From an uncultured Bacteroidota bacterium (GTDB lineage: Bacteria; Bacteroidota; Bacteroidia; Chitinophagales; Chitinophagaceae): a stretch of 6,787 bases of DNA. This document shows, piece by piece, positions 1 through 6,350 of this stretch (positions are counted from its first letter, which is position 1; the number at the start of each line of letters is the position of its first letter). The notes under the pieces were generated by a model that was not told the DNA's origin, did not search any database, and worked only from the letters and a program-made list of their open reading frames with translations. The DNA lies in the NCBI GenBank assembly GCA_903835145.1, contig CAILMA010000330.1:1-6787 (forward strand), in the 5' to 3' direction. A program made the translations under genes and the position numbers.

Positions 1-158
1 AGCTACATGGTTTATAAACATCCAGCCTTGCAATGCGTCCTCATTCTGCATCTGGGAGACATATATGCGTCCATGGTATTTTTGTAGCAATCAAAGAATT
101 GTTCTATTTCGCGCCGTCGTTAGTACTGCTCGTAAACATCCTCAGGTTTCTCTGCGCG
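1..158 (-). pseudogene. Decayed C-terminal fragment of an IS4-type DDE transposase, continuing past the left edge
   Basis: Reading the minus strand from about 158 gives RAEKPEDVYEQY, a TAA stop at 122-120, then RRREIEQFFDCYKNTMDA. After a shift of frame near 63-68 it continues as VSQMQNEDALQGWMFINHVA to the window edge. Across the stop the order Y-x2-R-x3-E-x6-K is exact (Y at 125, R at 116, E at 104, K at 83). This is the YREK signature around the catalytic Glu of IS4-family transposases, and the following MQN...LQGWMFINHVA resembles the conserved tail of that group. The stop occupies a position inside the motif where a sense codon is expected. No N-terminal part (first two Asp of the DDE triad) is visible to the right, so this is a remnant, not an intact insertion sequence. 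The family is recognised from motif memory, not from a search. Sequencing error could in principle explain the stop and shift, but two lesions within 60 bases favour true decay. Confidence 0.68.
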
Positions 159-211
159 CTACCTATCACCGCAACAGCAATGCAAAGAAGTAAAAGGGAT
201 ATTTTTTTCAT
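104..211 (-). other. Short signal-peptide-like ORF (35 codons), doubtful
   Basis: An ATG at 211 opens a 35-codon frame beginning MKKISLLLLCIAVAVIGSAQ: a Lys-rich start, a hydrophobic core of about 15 residues and an S-A-Q end typical of Bacteroidota secretory signals. It then reads RNLRMFTSSTNDGAK and stops at 106-104. It overlaps the transposase remnant in another frame, so the part after the signal is probably not a real mature protein. It could be the head of a secreted-protein gene cut off by an old insertion, or a chance hydrophobic frame. No promoter of the usual form stands in front of it. Confidence 0.22.
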
Positions 212-383
212 AAGTGTGGCTTTAATCAACGCTATCGCAATAAAACCACGATTCCCAAATCAGGACACCCGCAGCATACCGCTTTCGATAGAATATGAAT
301 ATTTATCTAAATCTACCAATCACTATTCATATCACCAAATTTCCCCCACCGAATTCCCCTGATATTTGATACAAGCAAATCCA
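159..383. other. Non-coding stretch between the transposase remnant and the TauE-like gene
   Basis: Apart from the short signal-peptide-like frame, no convincing coding sequence is seen on either strand. The minus-strand frames entering from the TauE stop end within about 25 codons and match no family I recognise. The plus-strand frame at 33-362 has no domain-like composition and runs opposite to the transposase remnant, so it was not called. No strong terminator hairpin follows the TauE-like stop; the best candidate is a 5-bp ATTTG/CAAAT pairing around 363-379 without a clean T-run. Confidence 0.5.
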
Positions 384-1139
384 CTAAAAATGCAAGTGCT
401 TGTGCAGGACTTCAATACCTGCAATAAATACCACCAAGGCCGTTACCCTTCTAATAACCAATGGATTGAATTTCTTAATCCCTATGCGGGCTCCTGCCTG
501 CCCCCCAACCAATACGGCCGCGGCCAGCAGTCCAATTTGCAAATAATCGAGTTGCTGTTTGTGCGCCGACTGCTGCCCCGCAATACCCGAAACAGAGTTA
601 ACAAGTATAAAAAAACTTGCAGTCGCGGCTATCTTTTGCGGTATATCCCACTTCATCAGGTTCAGCACCGGCGAAAGGAATATACCACCGCCTATACCCA
701 CCATGCCCGATAAAAACCCGATTGCTCCACCAAGCGCCCCCTCTTTCACATAACTTACCTTAATCGATGCAGTTTCTACCACATCGTTCATCCTCGTTTT
801 TAGCCATAAGAGCACCGATGCAACCAACAGGCTTATACCCAACACCACAAAAAATACATCTTCACTCAGCTTTAATCGCCCACCCACAAACGCCATTGGC
901 ACGCTTACCAGCACCAGTGGCAGCACCTTTTTCCAGTTCACCTGCTTGTGTTTAATGAACAAGATAGTGCCACCGGTCACAACTATAATGTTGCAAATCA
1001 GGGCTATCAATTTCATCTCCGGCACGGGCAGTGCATAAAAAGAAAGTACCGCGAGGTAGCTTGAACCGCCCCCAAACCCCACCGATGCATATACAAAGGA
1101 GATGATCAGAAAAAACAAAATAATTTCCGGATGTGCCAT
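384..1139 (-). CDS. TauE/SafE (TSUP) family anion permease
   Basis: This 251-residue integral membrane protein belongs to the TauE/SafE (4-toluene sulfonate uptake permease) family, whose members move sulfite, sulfonates, sulfoacetate or other small anions across the inner membrane. The sequence shows the family's internal duplication. A first GFGGG motif lies at residues 21-25 in the first membrane segment, and a second copy, SGMVGIGGG, at 144-152, is followed by a Pro at 157. About seven to eight hydrophobic segments are visible, with a conserved GGQAGARIG near the C-terminus. Length is normal for the family. The start ATG at 1139 puts the first helix directly at the N-terminus, as usual. 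It lies 84 bp downstream of the porin gene on the same strand with no convincing terminator or promoter between, so co-transcription is likely. Family membership is clear; substrate is unknown and the ModE-like regulator upstream only hints at an oxyanion. Confidence 0.9.
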   Translation of the reverse strand: MAHPEIILFFLIISFVYASVGFGGGSSYLAVLSFYALPVPEMKLIALICNIIVVTGGTILFIKHKQVNWKKVLPLVLVSVPMAFVGGRLKLSEDVFFVVLGISLLVASVLLWLKTRMNDVVETASIKVSYVKEGALGGAIGFLSGMVGIGGGIFLSPVLNLMKWDIPQKIAATASFFILVNSVSGIAGQQSAHKQQLDYLQIGLLAAAVLVGGQAGARIGIKKFNPLVIRRVTALVVFIAGIEVLHKHLHF

Positions 1140-1223
1140 CTTTTACTATTTGGTGACCATTAAGTTTAGTGTCGCAATCTACGACGTCTTTTTAGTGCAG
1201 CCTGAAACCGGCCTCACTTCTTT

Positions 1224-2570
1224 TTACTTGCCATAAGTATAGTAAAACGTGAGCCTCCAAACCACGTCGGTCCCCTTGCTTGCTGTAATATTTGGGTTCA
1301 TCCCGGTATTAGATTTCGTCGGGTCTACCGGCGAGTTGTAGGTATTCATCCATACATTCGGCATCAGGTGCACATGCTTTATTGGCGTGTAGTCAAGTCC
1401 CAATACCACAAACTGTTCCTTTGTCGTTGGGTCATAGTTTGCAGTCAGCGCAGTATAGCTTTTCGTGTTGCTGTTGTTTACTATATTGTCAAGGTTGCCT
1501 GCCGGGTCGTAATTATCATACCGGGCAAAATACCCCAGCTTGGCGGCTCCCTTGTCGTCTGATAGTATTCTTCCCCGCACAAAAAAGCTCATGTCCATTG
1601 CCCGGGTAGTGGCATAGTAAGTATTACCATCGTTCCCGGTCACCCTTACATCTCCCATAAGGGTGGTCATCAGTCCCTCAAACCCCACAGTGAATTTTGG
1701 CGCATTCCATGCTGCAAATAATTTTGTCATGTTCCGGTCGTGGTACCATGCCCCGTTTGGTCCCTTGGTATAAACGCCCCAGTTCAGCCTTTCATAGTCC
1801 TGATACAGATCTATTACCAGCCTTTTCTTAAAGAACTTCGCATAAACATCAGCGTAAAACCATTTGTATTGGTCGGTCTCCGGGCGCGCAGCCTGCCCAT
1901 TGGCTACCATCAGGTCATACCCATAGTTGCCTGTCGCGTCAAACCATCCCTGTAGTTCTACCCCCATATCATATACAGGTGTACCGCGTATATCCGAAAC
2001 CGTCTTTTCTATGGAGCGGTAAGCCCATACCTCTTCTGAGGTTTGGTTGTTTCTACCTGTAATACCTATCGCCGGATTATTCACCTGCCCCACCACGAGG
2101 TCTGTGCCCTTCCAAAGGTTCTTCCACCTCAGGTTTGCCCATTTTACAAACGGCGCAAACTTGTTATTGGCAAGTATATCGCCATTAGCTGTCTGCCCCA
2201 GCACACCAGCCTGATAGTCGTTCTCTGCTGAAAGTAAAAACTCAGCTGTAAAATGCTCACTCAATTCGTAGCTATACCCCAGGTACACCCGCCTGAACTG
2301 CGCCATATTTGCATTCTTCGGGGTGCCCGTATACTGGTTCACACCGCGGTTCAGGTCGTCAGTATTGCTTTTATAAGCAAAATCACCAAAAACCGACCCC
2401 CACAGCATCCCATGAGGTTTAAATCGGGGTGCCGTGTCCGTAGCTACTGCTCCCGCTGCCTCGTAACCATGGTCCACCTGCGCTTGAACCTTTACCCCAG
2501 CCAGCAGTGTACAAAGAAAAAACAAGCGGCCCATAATGCCGGCACCCGCAATTCTTGCTTTAAATTTCAT
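1224..2570 (-). CDS. Outer-membrane beta-barrel porin with signal peptide
   Basis: The 448-residue protein starts with a basic N-terminus and hydrophobic core (residues 14-26) ending in KVQAQ at 27-31, a secretory signal with probable cleavage near 30-31. The mature part is a succession of alternating, aromatic-rich strands, for example MLWGSVFGDFAY (55-66), QFRRVYLGYSYEL (91-103) and HFTAEFLLSAE (106-116), separated by Asn/Gly/Asp-rich loops. It ends in WRLTFYYTYGK, a plausible last strand recognised by the BAM machinery. This fits the Bacteroidota porins related to the phosphate-selective OprO/OprP group, which are single-protein barrels rather than TonB-dependent receptors: no plug domain or TonB box is seen. 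An alternative start at Met13 (2534) would also leave a signal peptide; 2570 was kept because of its purine-rich AAAGGGAAC leader. It sits between the ModE-like regulator and the permease, so it probably gives the same anion access to the periplasm. Specificity cannot be read from the sequence. Confidence 0.85.
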   Translation of the reverse strand: MKFKARIAGAGIMGRLFFLCTLLAGVKVQAQVDHGYEAAGAVATDTAPRFKPHGMLWGSVFGDFAYKSNTDDLNRGVNQYTGTPKNANMAQFRRVYLGYSYELSEHFTAEFLLSAENDYQAGVLGQTANGDILANNKFAPFVKWANLRWKNLWKGTDLVVGQVNNPAIGITGRNNQTSEEVWAYRSIEKTVSDIRGTPVYDMGVELQGWFDATGNYGYDLMVANGQAARPETDQYKWFYADVYAKFFKKRLVIDLYQDYERLNWGVYTKGPNGAWYHDRNMTKLFAAWNAPKFTVGFEGLMTTLMGDVRVTGNDGNTYYATTRAMDMSFFVRGRILSDDKGAAKLGYFARYDNYDPAGNLDNIVNNSNTKSYTALTANYDPTTKEQFVVLGLDYTPIKHVHLMPNVWMNTYNSPVDPTKSNTGMNPNITASKGTDVVWRLTFYYTYGK

Positions 2571-2593
2571 GTTCCCTTTTTTTCATTTTTTGA

Positions 2594-2612
2594 TATGTTT
2601 TTCTAAAACATA
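2594..2612. promoter_or_regulatory. Candidate operator: 8-bp inverted repeat over the porin -7 box
   Basis: The bases TATGTTTT TCT AAAACATA form a perfect inverted repeat with 8-base arms and a 3-base centre. On the minus strand its first arm is the proposed -7 element of the porin promoter, 24 bp before the ATG. A protein bound here would block RNA polymerase. A related palindrome stands before the ModE-like gene (2992-3005). The assignment to that regulator is inference. Confidence 0.5.
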
Positions 2613-2634
2613 CCGGTTAGCAAAAAAAATCAAA
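2605..2634 (-). promoter_or_regulatory. Probable promoter of the porin-permease unit
   Basis: On the minus strand TTTG (2634-2631, overlapping the stop of the ModE-like gene) is followed after 18 bases by TATGTTTT (2612-2605), seven of eight matches to the Bacteroidota TAnnTTTG box. The spacing fits the known -33/-7 arrangement. Transcription would begin near 2600, about 30 bases before the porin ATG. Confidence 0.5.
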
Positions 2635-2980
2635 ATACTATTTCCCTTCCCAGTTCTTCTGCAAAGGTGCTCATCTTCTCATCAAGCTGGTGAAACAACG
2701 CTATCACTTTTTCTCCCATTGCTGTCACCCGTGCTCCACCGCCGCCCTTGCCGCCGAGTATCTTTTCTACGAGCGGCTCTGGGGCACTGGCATTCATATC
2801 TTCAACCATCTGCCACGCCTGCCGGTAAGACATCTTCATCTCCTTTGCGGCATTGGTTATTGAGCCAAACTTTTTTATGTATTCAAGCAACTGCACCCTT
2901 CCGGCACCCATAAAATGCCCCTGCTCATCCTTTAACCAGAACCGCACACCAACCGCATATTTCTTCTGTCCGGAACTCAT
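2630..2980 (-). CDS. ModE-like winged-helix regulator, DNA-binding domain only
   Basis: With the start at 2980 (MSSGQKKYAV) this is a 116-residue protein matching the N-terminal DNA-binding domain of the molybdate regulator ModE. A winged helix-turn-helix spans about residues 27-62 (GSITNAAKEMKMSYRQAW, where ModE has the same SxxxAAK...SYKxAW pattern). The wing then carries the hallmark GGKGGGGARVT (77-86), and a C-terminal helix could serve for dimerisation. The frame is open back to 3130, but the extra 50 residues are not ModE-like and would cover the promoter and palindrome, so the shorter start was chosen. The C-terminal MOP/TOBE domains that bind molybdate in full-length ModE (about 260 residues) are missing, so ligand sensing, if any, must be different. 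It precedes the porin and permease genes on the same strand by 59 bp and is the obvious candidate to regulate them. No modABC genes are in the window. Confidence 0.85.
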   Translation of the reverse strand: MSSGQKKYAVGVRFWLKDEQGHFMGAGRVQLLEYIKKFGSITNAAKEMKMSYRQAWQMVEDMNASAPEPLVEKILGGKGGGGARVTAMGEKVIALFHQLDEKMSTFAEELGREIVF

Positions 2981-2991
2981 GTCAGCCACTA

Positions 2992-3005
2992 TGTTTTTAA
3001 AAACA
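2992..3005. promoter_or_regulatory. Candidate operator: 14-bp palindrome before the ModE-like gene
   Basis: TGTTTTTAAAAACA is a perfect 14-base palindrome ending 11 bases before the ModE-like ATG, between its possible promoter and the start. It shares the arms TGTTTT and AAAACA, and on the minus strand the run AAAAACATA, with the repeat before the porin gene. The gap between arms is 2 bases here and 3 there, which weakens the case for one protein binding both. Confidence 0.42.
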
Positions 3006-3010
3006 CGCCG

Positions 3011-3040
3011 CAAGCTATAAAACAATCTCAAACATTCAAA
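3011..3040 (-). promoter_or_regulatory. Weak candidate promoter of the ModE-like gene
   Basis: On the minus strand TTTG (3040-3037) is followed after 19 bases by TAGCTTG (3017-3011), an imperfect TAnnTTTG-like box missing one base. Spacing is right but the -7 element is poor. The predicted start of transcription falls close to the palindrome at 2992-3005. Confidence 0.3.
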
Positions 3041-3147
3041 ACTATCCCTGTGGACATCAATAAAAGTTTTGTCCTTCATGAAAGACGCTGCAAAGCGTAA
3101 TGACGACCAATACCTATTTGGACAAAACAACTAAACCAGGAAGGCTT

Positions 3148-3179
3148 AAAAAAGAATAGCCGCCGGTGAAACCGGCGGC
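3148..3179 (-). terminator. Intrinsic terminator after pyruvate kinase (distal of two)
   Basis: GCCGCCGGT and ACCGGCGGC form a perfect 9-bp GC-rich stem with a 3-base loop (3159-3179). On the minus strand it is followed by TATTCTTTTTT (3158-3148). The T-run lies only on the minus side, so it ends transcription coming from the pyruvate kinase gene and shields the ModE-like gene from it. Confidence 0.8.
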
Positions 3180-3183
3180 AGGC

Positions 3184-3212
3184 AAAATAAAAACACAAAC
3201 GCCGACGGCGTT
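3184..3212 (-). terminator. Possible proximal terminator after pyruvate kinase
   Basis: AACGCC and GGCGTT pair around a 3-base loop (3198-3212), and on the minus strand TGTGTTTTTATTTT follows. The 6-bp stem is weaker than the next hairpin 18 bases further on, so this may be the first of a tandem pair. It lies 27 bases after the pyruvate kinase stop. Confidence 0.55.
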
Positions 3213-3239
3213 GAACCAATATGGTGGAAATCAAATACC

Positions 3240-4661
3240 CTACTTCACCTTCGTTATCTTCAGCATATTTGTTGGCAAGTGCTCTGTAACAGGCGTGCTA
3301 CCTGTGTTTACAACAACATCGCCTGATTTCAGAAGGCCTCTTTCTTTCAGAAAATTCACCTGGTCTTCTATTATTCCATCAAGGCTTTCTTCCTTGTCAT
3401 AATAAAATGCCTGCACACCCCAGCTGAGGCTCAACTGATTCACCAGAGACTGCGTCTTCGTGAAAATAAACAACGGCGCACTTGGCCGGTAACTCGATAG
3501 CATGAAACCGGTATACCCTGATTCTGTCATGCCTATGAGCGCATTAGCATAAACTTCGTGGGCTATCACACAGGCATTATAACACAGTGCATCGCTCAAA
3601 AATGATGGCGAGTGCACCTGTGGCGTAAGGTTCTTATTATAAACAGTCTTTTCTTTTTCTACTTCTCTTATTATGCTCACCATTGTGTGTATCACCAGCT
3701 CCGGATACTGTCCCATGGCGGTTTCGCCACTCAGCATCACGGCATCAGCTCCTTCCAGCACCGCATTGGCCACGTCCGTTATCTCACTTCTGTTGGGTCG
3801 TGTGCGGTCTATCATGCTCTCCATCATCTGAGTCGCAATAATTACGGGCTTTGCCCTGTGTATGCATTTCGATACTATACTCTTTTGTATCATCGGTATA
3901 AGCTCCAGCGGCAGTTCCACACCAAGGTCACCCCTCGCCACCATCACCGCATCAGAGGCAAGTATTATCTCCCTGAGGTGCTCCAGCGCCTCAGGCTTTT
4001 CTATCTTCGAAATAATTTTGGCATTGCTGCCCTTGCTCTTAATAATAGACCTCAGGTTGGTCACGTCTTCCACTGTGCGCACAAAGGAAAGTGCTACCCA
4101 GTCTATACCCTGCGATATCAGAAAATCCAAGTCTATCAGATCTTTCTCAGACAGCGATGGCAGCGAAATCTTGGTATCCGGCAGGTTCACACCTTTCTTC
4201 GATGAGAGTATACCCGGCGACACTACCTCTACCTTCACACGCAGGTCTTCCGTCACTTCCTTCACAAGCACTTCTATCTTGCCATCATCCAGCAGTATCT
4301 TCTCACCCACTTTTACGTCATTGTGAAAATTTGGGTAAGAAATGTAAACGGCCTCCATTGTACCTACACACTTGGTATTGGTAAAATAGAAAATATCTCC
4401 CTTTTTAAGATCCAGAGCATTGTCTTTTATCTCGCCCACACGCAGCTTTGGCCCCTGTAGGTCGCCAAGCACAGCTATATTAAACGGAAAGGTCTCATTG
4501 ATCAGCTTAATATGCTCTATCACGCTCTTGTGCTCTGCATGAGTGCCGTGAGAGAAATTCAGGCGAAAAACATTAACACCTTCCTGCACCAGCGCAAGCA
4601 ACTTTTCGTATGTATTGGAAGCCGGACCAACGGTGGCTATAATTTTGGTTTTGTGCAACAT
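3240..4661 (-). CDS. pyk: Pyruvate kinase
   Basis: This cytoplasmic glycolytic enzyme transfers phosphate from phosphoenolpyruvate to ADP, giving pyruvate and ATP. At 473 residues it has the usual length of short bacterial enzymes without the extra PEP-utiliser domain. The start MLHKTKIIATVGPAS fits the family's first strand, so the ATG at 4661 is right. Other landmarks are RLNFSHG (33-39), GDLQGPKLRVG (66-76), the signature IISKIEKPEAL (216-226) with catalytic Lys219 and metal-binding Glu221, ARGDLGVELP (242-251) with the second metal ligand Asp245, ATQMMESM (276-283), and EITDVANAVLEGADAVMLSGET (293-314). The B domain lies at roughly 70-165 and the C-terminal allosteric-type domain from about 345, ending VNTGSTPVTEHLPTNMLKI. 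It appears monocistronic: two terminator hairpins follow, and its own TAnnTTTG box sits just before the ATG. No missing active-site residue was noticed. Confidence 0.97.
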   Translation of the reverse strand: MLHKTKIIATVGPASNTYEKLLALVQEGVNVFRLNFSHGTHAEHKSVIEHIKLINETFPFNIAVLGDLQGPKLRVGEIKDNALDLKKGDIFYFTNTKCVGTMEAVYISYPNFHNDVKVGEKILLDDGKIEVLVKEVTEDLRVKVEVVSPGILSSKKGVNLPDTKISLPSLSEKDLIDLDFLISQGIDWVALSFVRTVEDVTNLRSIIKSKGSNAKIISKIEKPEALEHLREIILASDAVMVARGDLGVELPLELIPMIQKSIVSKCIHRAKPVIIATQMMESMIDRTRPNRSEITDVANAVLEGADAVMLSGETAMGQYPELVIHTMVSIIREVEKEKTVYNKNLTPQVHSPSFLSDALCYNACVIAHEVYANALIGMTESGYTGFMLSSYRPSAPLFIFTKTQSLVNQLSLSWGVQAFYYDKEESLDGIIEDQVNFLKERGLLKSGDVVVNTGSTPVTEHLPTNMLKITKVK

Positions 4662-4666
4662 AATGG

Positions 4667-4674
4667 CAAATATA
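4667..4674 (-). promoter_or_regulatory. TAnnTTTG box directly before the pyruvate kinase ATG
   Basis: TATATTTG on the minus strand is a full match to the Bacteroidota -7 box and ends only 5 bases before the ATG at 4661. Used as a promoter, it would start transcription at or within a few bases of the start codon. No TTG lies at the usual 17-23 bases upstream (the nearest TTTG is 33 bases away), so the match could be chance in AT-rich DNA. Confidence 0.4.
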
Positions 4675-4768
4675 GCAGTATTAATCTACCAGTGTACCTT
4701 TAAAAAACAAACATAACAACCATTTCAATTACACAGGCTGCAACAGCCCTTCATTCCTCTGAGCGGCC

Positions 4769-5254
4769 TTAGTTCTTTATAAATATCTGGGTGTAATATG
4801 GCCTGCCAGATGCATTCTTGGCTATGCCTATGCCAGTAAGGTTATAATCTCCCTCTATGTTTTTCCGGTGGCCGGGGCTCTCCAGCCAGCTTTGCACCAC
4901 TGCTTCTGCTGTGTGGGGGCCATACGCCACATTCTCCGCCGATCCTGTCGATTTCTTAATCTTCCTTGTCAGCCTGTCCATCCGTTCGTCATACCCGTCG
5001 TGCCCGAATTCCACCTTTCCAGTGGCCATGTTATGACTGTGTACTTCCGCTTCATGGGTTATCAGAGCATTCATCTGCAACGGCTTCAGGTGCCGCCCGG
5101 CCCGGTGCTTGTTCACCAGTTCCAATATCTCTGCCGGCATATTATCACTGCCTTTTTTCTTACCTTGTCCATAACTAAATGTGCCCGCCATCAGTATAAC
5201 TACAAAACCGGCGAGGGCTATTAAAAAACTTCTTCTGTGCATATGCTGTAACAT
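4769..5254 (-). CDS. Secreted CAP/SCP-domain protein (YkwD-like)
   Basis: The 161-residue product has a signal peptide (HRRSF then a hydrophobic core to about residue 24, probable cleavage after SYGQ at 27-30) followed by a single CAP domain. Visible family marks are NKHRAGRHLKPLQMN (48-62), HSHNM (72-76), FGHDGYDERMDRL (83-95), AENVAYG (106-112), SWLESPGHRKNI (122-133) and YYTQIF (153-158). His74, His85, Glu107 and His129 are the kind of residues that line the CAP cavity. The protein should be periplasmic or secreted. The biochemical role of stand-alone bacterial CAP proteins is largely undefined, so none is assigned. The start could also be Met5 (5242), which keeps the whole signal peptide. 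It follows the GlxA-type regulator by 67 bp with no terminator or good promoter seen between, so read-through is possible but the two need not be functionally linked. Confidence 0.88.
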   Translation of the reverse strand: MLQHMHRRSFLIALAGFVVILMAGTFSYGQGKKKGSDNMPAEILELVNKHRAGRHLKPLQMNALITHEAEVHSHNMATGKVEFGHDGYDERMDRLTRKIKKSTGSAENVAYGPHTAEAVVQSWLESPGHRKNIEGDYNLTGIGIAKNASGRPYYTQIFIKN

Positions 5255-5321
5255 TACAAATACCTTGCCGAATTTAAGATTTTACCCGCAAGGGTTCATC
5301 GTTATTGAAAAACTAAAAACA

Positions 5322-6314
5322 CTACACACTTATCATCCCATAAGAAAGTGCCGCTCCTTTATGGTACTTCTTCTTGTACTCCAGCGGCGAGAGCCCTGTT
5401 ATTTTTTTGAAGGTACTCCTGAAAGCCTTACTGTCATTGTAGCCTACAGCATACATCACTTCATTTATATTCTCCCGGCCCGATTCCAGGCTTTTCTTGG
5501 CAGCTTCTATTTTCACGCGCTGCAGGTACTCTACCGGTGTGTTAGCGGTTGCCTTCTTAAACCTCCGCTCAAAATTCCGCCGGCTTATCGCAAACATACC
5601 CGCAAGTGTGTCAATTGATATTTTCTCACCCACGTTACTTTCTATATAAGATTGCGCCTGCTTTATCGGTTCATCTTCATGTCCCTTTTGGCCAAGAAAA
5701 ATATTAAAAGGCGATTGCGTGTGCCGCTCTATCTCTATCTCAAATAGCTTGGCGAGAAATATTGCAACCGTCCTATCCGTATGTTTCTCTACCAGATAAA
5801 GTACCAGGTTCAGAAAGCTAAACGCCCCACCACTGCTGTAAATACCCTGCTCGTCCGTTATTATTTTCTCTGCCATCAATTTCACAGCAGGAAACATACT
5901 CCTGAAGGCATCCGCCGCAATCCAGTGCGTAGAGCAATGTTTACCATCCAGCAAACCTGTCGAAGCCAGCAAAAAAGCCCCTACACAAAGACTCGCAACT
6001 TCAGTACCGGCAGCATATTGCTCTACTATCCATGGTATAAATGCAGCATTATCACCCGTCGATCCGGGCTGTATGGCTGGTATCACTATCAAATCTGTCT
6101 TTGGCGGCGCGTTGAGCAGATAGTCAGGTCGCACGGCAAACAGGCCATTATACAGGGTTGACTCAGCACTCAAACCCACAAGGTGTATCTTAAATGGCGG
6201 CTCCTTCCCCTGCTGCTGGTAGTATTGGTTTGCGCCATTAAACACCTTGTAGGAGCCTACTACACTGCTCATTATATATTCTCCCTGCGGCACTAAAATA
6301 GATACATGTTTCAT
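5322..6314 (-). CDS. GlxA-type transcriptional regulator (DJ-1/PfpI-like domain plus AraC domain)
   Basis: The 330-residue protein has two parts. Residues about 1-195 form a DJ-1/PfpI (class I glutamine amidotransferase-like) domain: HVSILVPQGEYIMSSVVG at the start, then DLIVIPA (74-80), the nucleophile-elbow region SLCVGAFLLASTGLLDG (108-124) with Cys110, and STHW (128-131). Residues about 215-317 form the AraC/XylS DNA-binding domain with two helix-turn-helix units: ISIDTLAGMFAISRRNFERR (232-251) and INEVMYAVGYNDSKAFRSTF (283-302), ending in GLSPLEYKKKY. In this family the first domain is thought to sense a small molecule, and catalysis is usually not shown. Length and order are normal. It is divergent from the NTF2/SnoaL-like gene, and repeated TTGTCGCAAA-like motifs in the shared upstream region, one of them on its own -33 box, suggest autoregulation and control of that neighbour. 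The effector is unknown. Confidence 0.93.
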   Translation of the reverse strand: MKHVSILVPQGEYIMSSVVGSYKVFNGANQYYQQQGKEPPFKIHLVGLSAESTLYNGLFAVRPDYLLNAPPKTDLIVIPAIQPGSTGDNAAFIPWIVEQYAAGTEVASLCVGAFLLASTGLLDGKHCSTHWIAADAFRSMFPAVKLMAEKIITDEQGIYSSGGAFSFLNLVLYLVEKHTDRTVAIFLAKLFEIEIERHTQSPFNIFLGQKGHEDEPIKQAQSYIESNVGEKISIDTLAGMFAISRRNFERRFKKATANTPVEYLQRVKIEAAKKSLESGRENINEVMYAVGYNDSKAFRSTFKKITGLSPLEYKKKYHKGAALSYGMISV

Positions 6315-6350
6315 ACGCTGCTGTTTACTATCCTGAGCCTCGGTTTGCTA

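Noticed and set aside
33..362. Plus-strand frame of 109 codons at the left edge
   Set aside because: No domain-like composition or promoter, and it lies opposite a minus-strand transposase remnant with recognisable motifs.
2253..2913. Plus-strand frames of 117 and 125 codons over the porin start and ModE-like gene
   Set aside because: They run antisense to two well-supported genes and across their promoter region; no protein-like features.
2981..3130. Upstream extension of the ModE-like gene to 3130
   Set aside because: The extra 50 residues do not resemble ModE, and the extension would contain the candidate promoter and palindrome; the family's N-terminus fits the ATG at 2980.
3612..4326. 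Long plus-strand frames (197 and 154 codons) opposite pyruvate kinase
   Set aside because: Antisense shadows of a clear pyruvate kinase coding sequence, with His/Tyr/Arg- or Ser-rich composition and no family features.
4736..4748. GGCTG-CAA-CAGCC hairpin downstream of the CAP-domain gene
   Set aside because: Only a 5-bp stem, and the minus strand continues TGTGTAATTG without a T-run, so it was not called a terminator.
5257..5264. GGTATTTG before the CAP-domain ATG as a -7 box
   Set aside because: It lacks the TA at the first two positions of TAnnTTTG and has no -33 partner at proper spacing.
5284..5295. ACCC-GCAA-GGGT hairpin between the GlxA-type and CAP-domain genes
   Set aside because: A 4-bp stem with no T-run on the transcribed side; too weak for a terminator.
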